A DNA stretch of 64,000 bases from Tragulus kanchil (lineage: Eukaryota > Chordata > Mammalia > Artiodactyla > Tragulidae), in assembly GCA_022376925.1 (NCBI GenBank), contig JAIOJX010000002.1, forward strand, positions 135,666,831-135,730,830. The letters are read 5' to 3'. Numbering within the stretch: position 1 is the stretch's first letter; each line of letters starts with the position of its first letter. This document shows, piece after piece, positions 63,657 through 64,000 of the stretch. A program made the position numbers and the translations under genes. The notes beneath the pieces were generated by a model. It was not told the origin of the DNA, did not search any database, and saw nothing but the letters and a program-made list of their open reading frames with translations.

Positions 63657-64000
63657 GAGTCGTGGAAGGACTGAGGCTGAAGCTCCAATATTTTGGTCAC
63701 CTGATGCGAAGAGACGACTCACGGGAAAAGAGCTGATGATGGGAAAATAGAAGGCCAAAGGAGAAGGGGACGACAGAGGACGGGATGGCTGGATGGCAGT
63801 ACTGAGTCAGTGGGTATGAGTTTGAGCAAGCTCCGGAAGATGGTGAAGGACGGGGAAGCCTCGCGTGCTCTAGTCCCTGGGGTCGCAAAGAGTCAGCCAT
63901 GACTGAGCGACTGGCCTGAACTGGACTGAAGGAGCAGTGGCTTCAACAACAGAACCCTGTGGCCGGGGCGGCTCCGTCACTGAGCCATATGGCTGTCAGG
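63657..64000 (+). repeat. duplication 15: partial extra copy of the BovB block, cut by the window end
   Basis: Matches 61357-61699 (offset 2301) and 62491-62834 (offset about 1166), from the BovB right part to the adjoining unique sequence. Only one or two changes are visible near its start (ctgaggctga against ctgatgctga). It continues beyond the window. Confidence 0.92.

Noticed and set aside
2691..64000. True segmental or satellite-like amplification with a 1.1 kb unit
   Set aside because: Each pair has different sequence content; only the spacing is shared. There is no common repeated unit, and errors cluster at unit ends.
1..64000. CRISPR arrays, operons, toxin-antitoxin or phage-like systems
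   Set aside because: None seen; the window is spliced vertebrate DNA with retroelements.

Overview
This is a mammalian nuclear window. The retroelements point to a ruminant: tRNA-type Bov-tA/Bov-A2 SINEs, RTE-BovB 3' ends, CHR-type SINEs, L1 and MIR are all visible. Apart from its transposable elements it holds one recognisable gene, TNRC6A (GW182/trinucleotide-repeat-containing 6A), on the + strand. TNRC6A is the scaffold of the microRNA silencing complex that links Argonaute to PABPC1 and to the CCR4-NOT and PAN2-PAN3 deadenylases. The 5' exons lie upstream of the window. What is present runs from the large GW-repeat exon (1801) to the stop codon (48811-48813) and 3' UTR (about 51270). All junctions carry GT/AG and the phases agree. 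Taking one copy of each repeated exon gives 5300 coding bases, about 1766 residues. That is what I would expect after roughly the first 200 residues of the 1962-residue human protein (human length from memory).

Layout: 1-1800 is intron with one candidate cassette exon; 1801-5519 is the large exon; 5520-25283 holds the middle exons (GW motifs, basic microexon, Q-rich segment); 25284-38209 is a 12.9 kb intron rich in L1 and SINEs; 38210-48813 holds the exons for the silencing domain (PAM2, P-GL motif, RRM, C-terminal tail); 48814-51270 is 3' UTR; 51271-64000 is intergenic and almost entirely SINE, BovB and L1 debris.

The dominant anomaly is that fourteen blocks are each present twice in direct orientation at offsets of 1.04-1.17 kb, and a fifteenth extra copy is cut by the window end. 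The pairs recur every few kilobases, ignore gene structure, and duplicate or triplicate exons. One breaks the reading frame of the large exon, and collapsing that duplication restores the frame exactly. Several first copies decay into frameshifted or chimeric sequence just before the junction. I interpret these as unmerged contig overlaps or gap-fill flanks of about 1 kb in the assembly, not as biology. A gene predictor run on this sequence would call TNRC6A broken and exon-duplicated.

The most interesting biological signal is a young-looking CHR-type SINE subfamily with a distinctive body and a long 3' extension. Seven independent insertions are visible. One sits inside a BovB element with a clean 13-bp target-site duplication, and another has an 18-bp target-site duplication. 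CHR SINEs are generally regarded as old in cattle-like ruminants. A lineage where one stayed active, together with BovB and Bov-A, suggests a non-pecoran ruminant such as a chevrotain (Tragulidae). This is inference, not proof. I found no RNA genes, CRISPR arrays or prokaryote-type systems.
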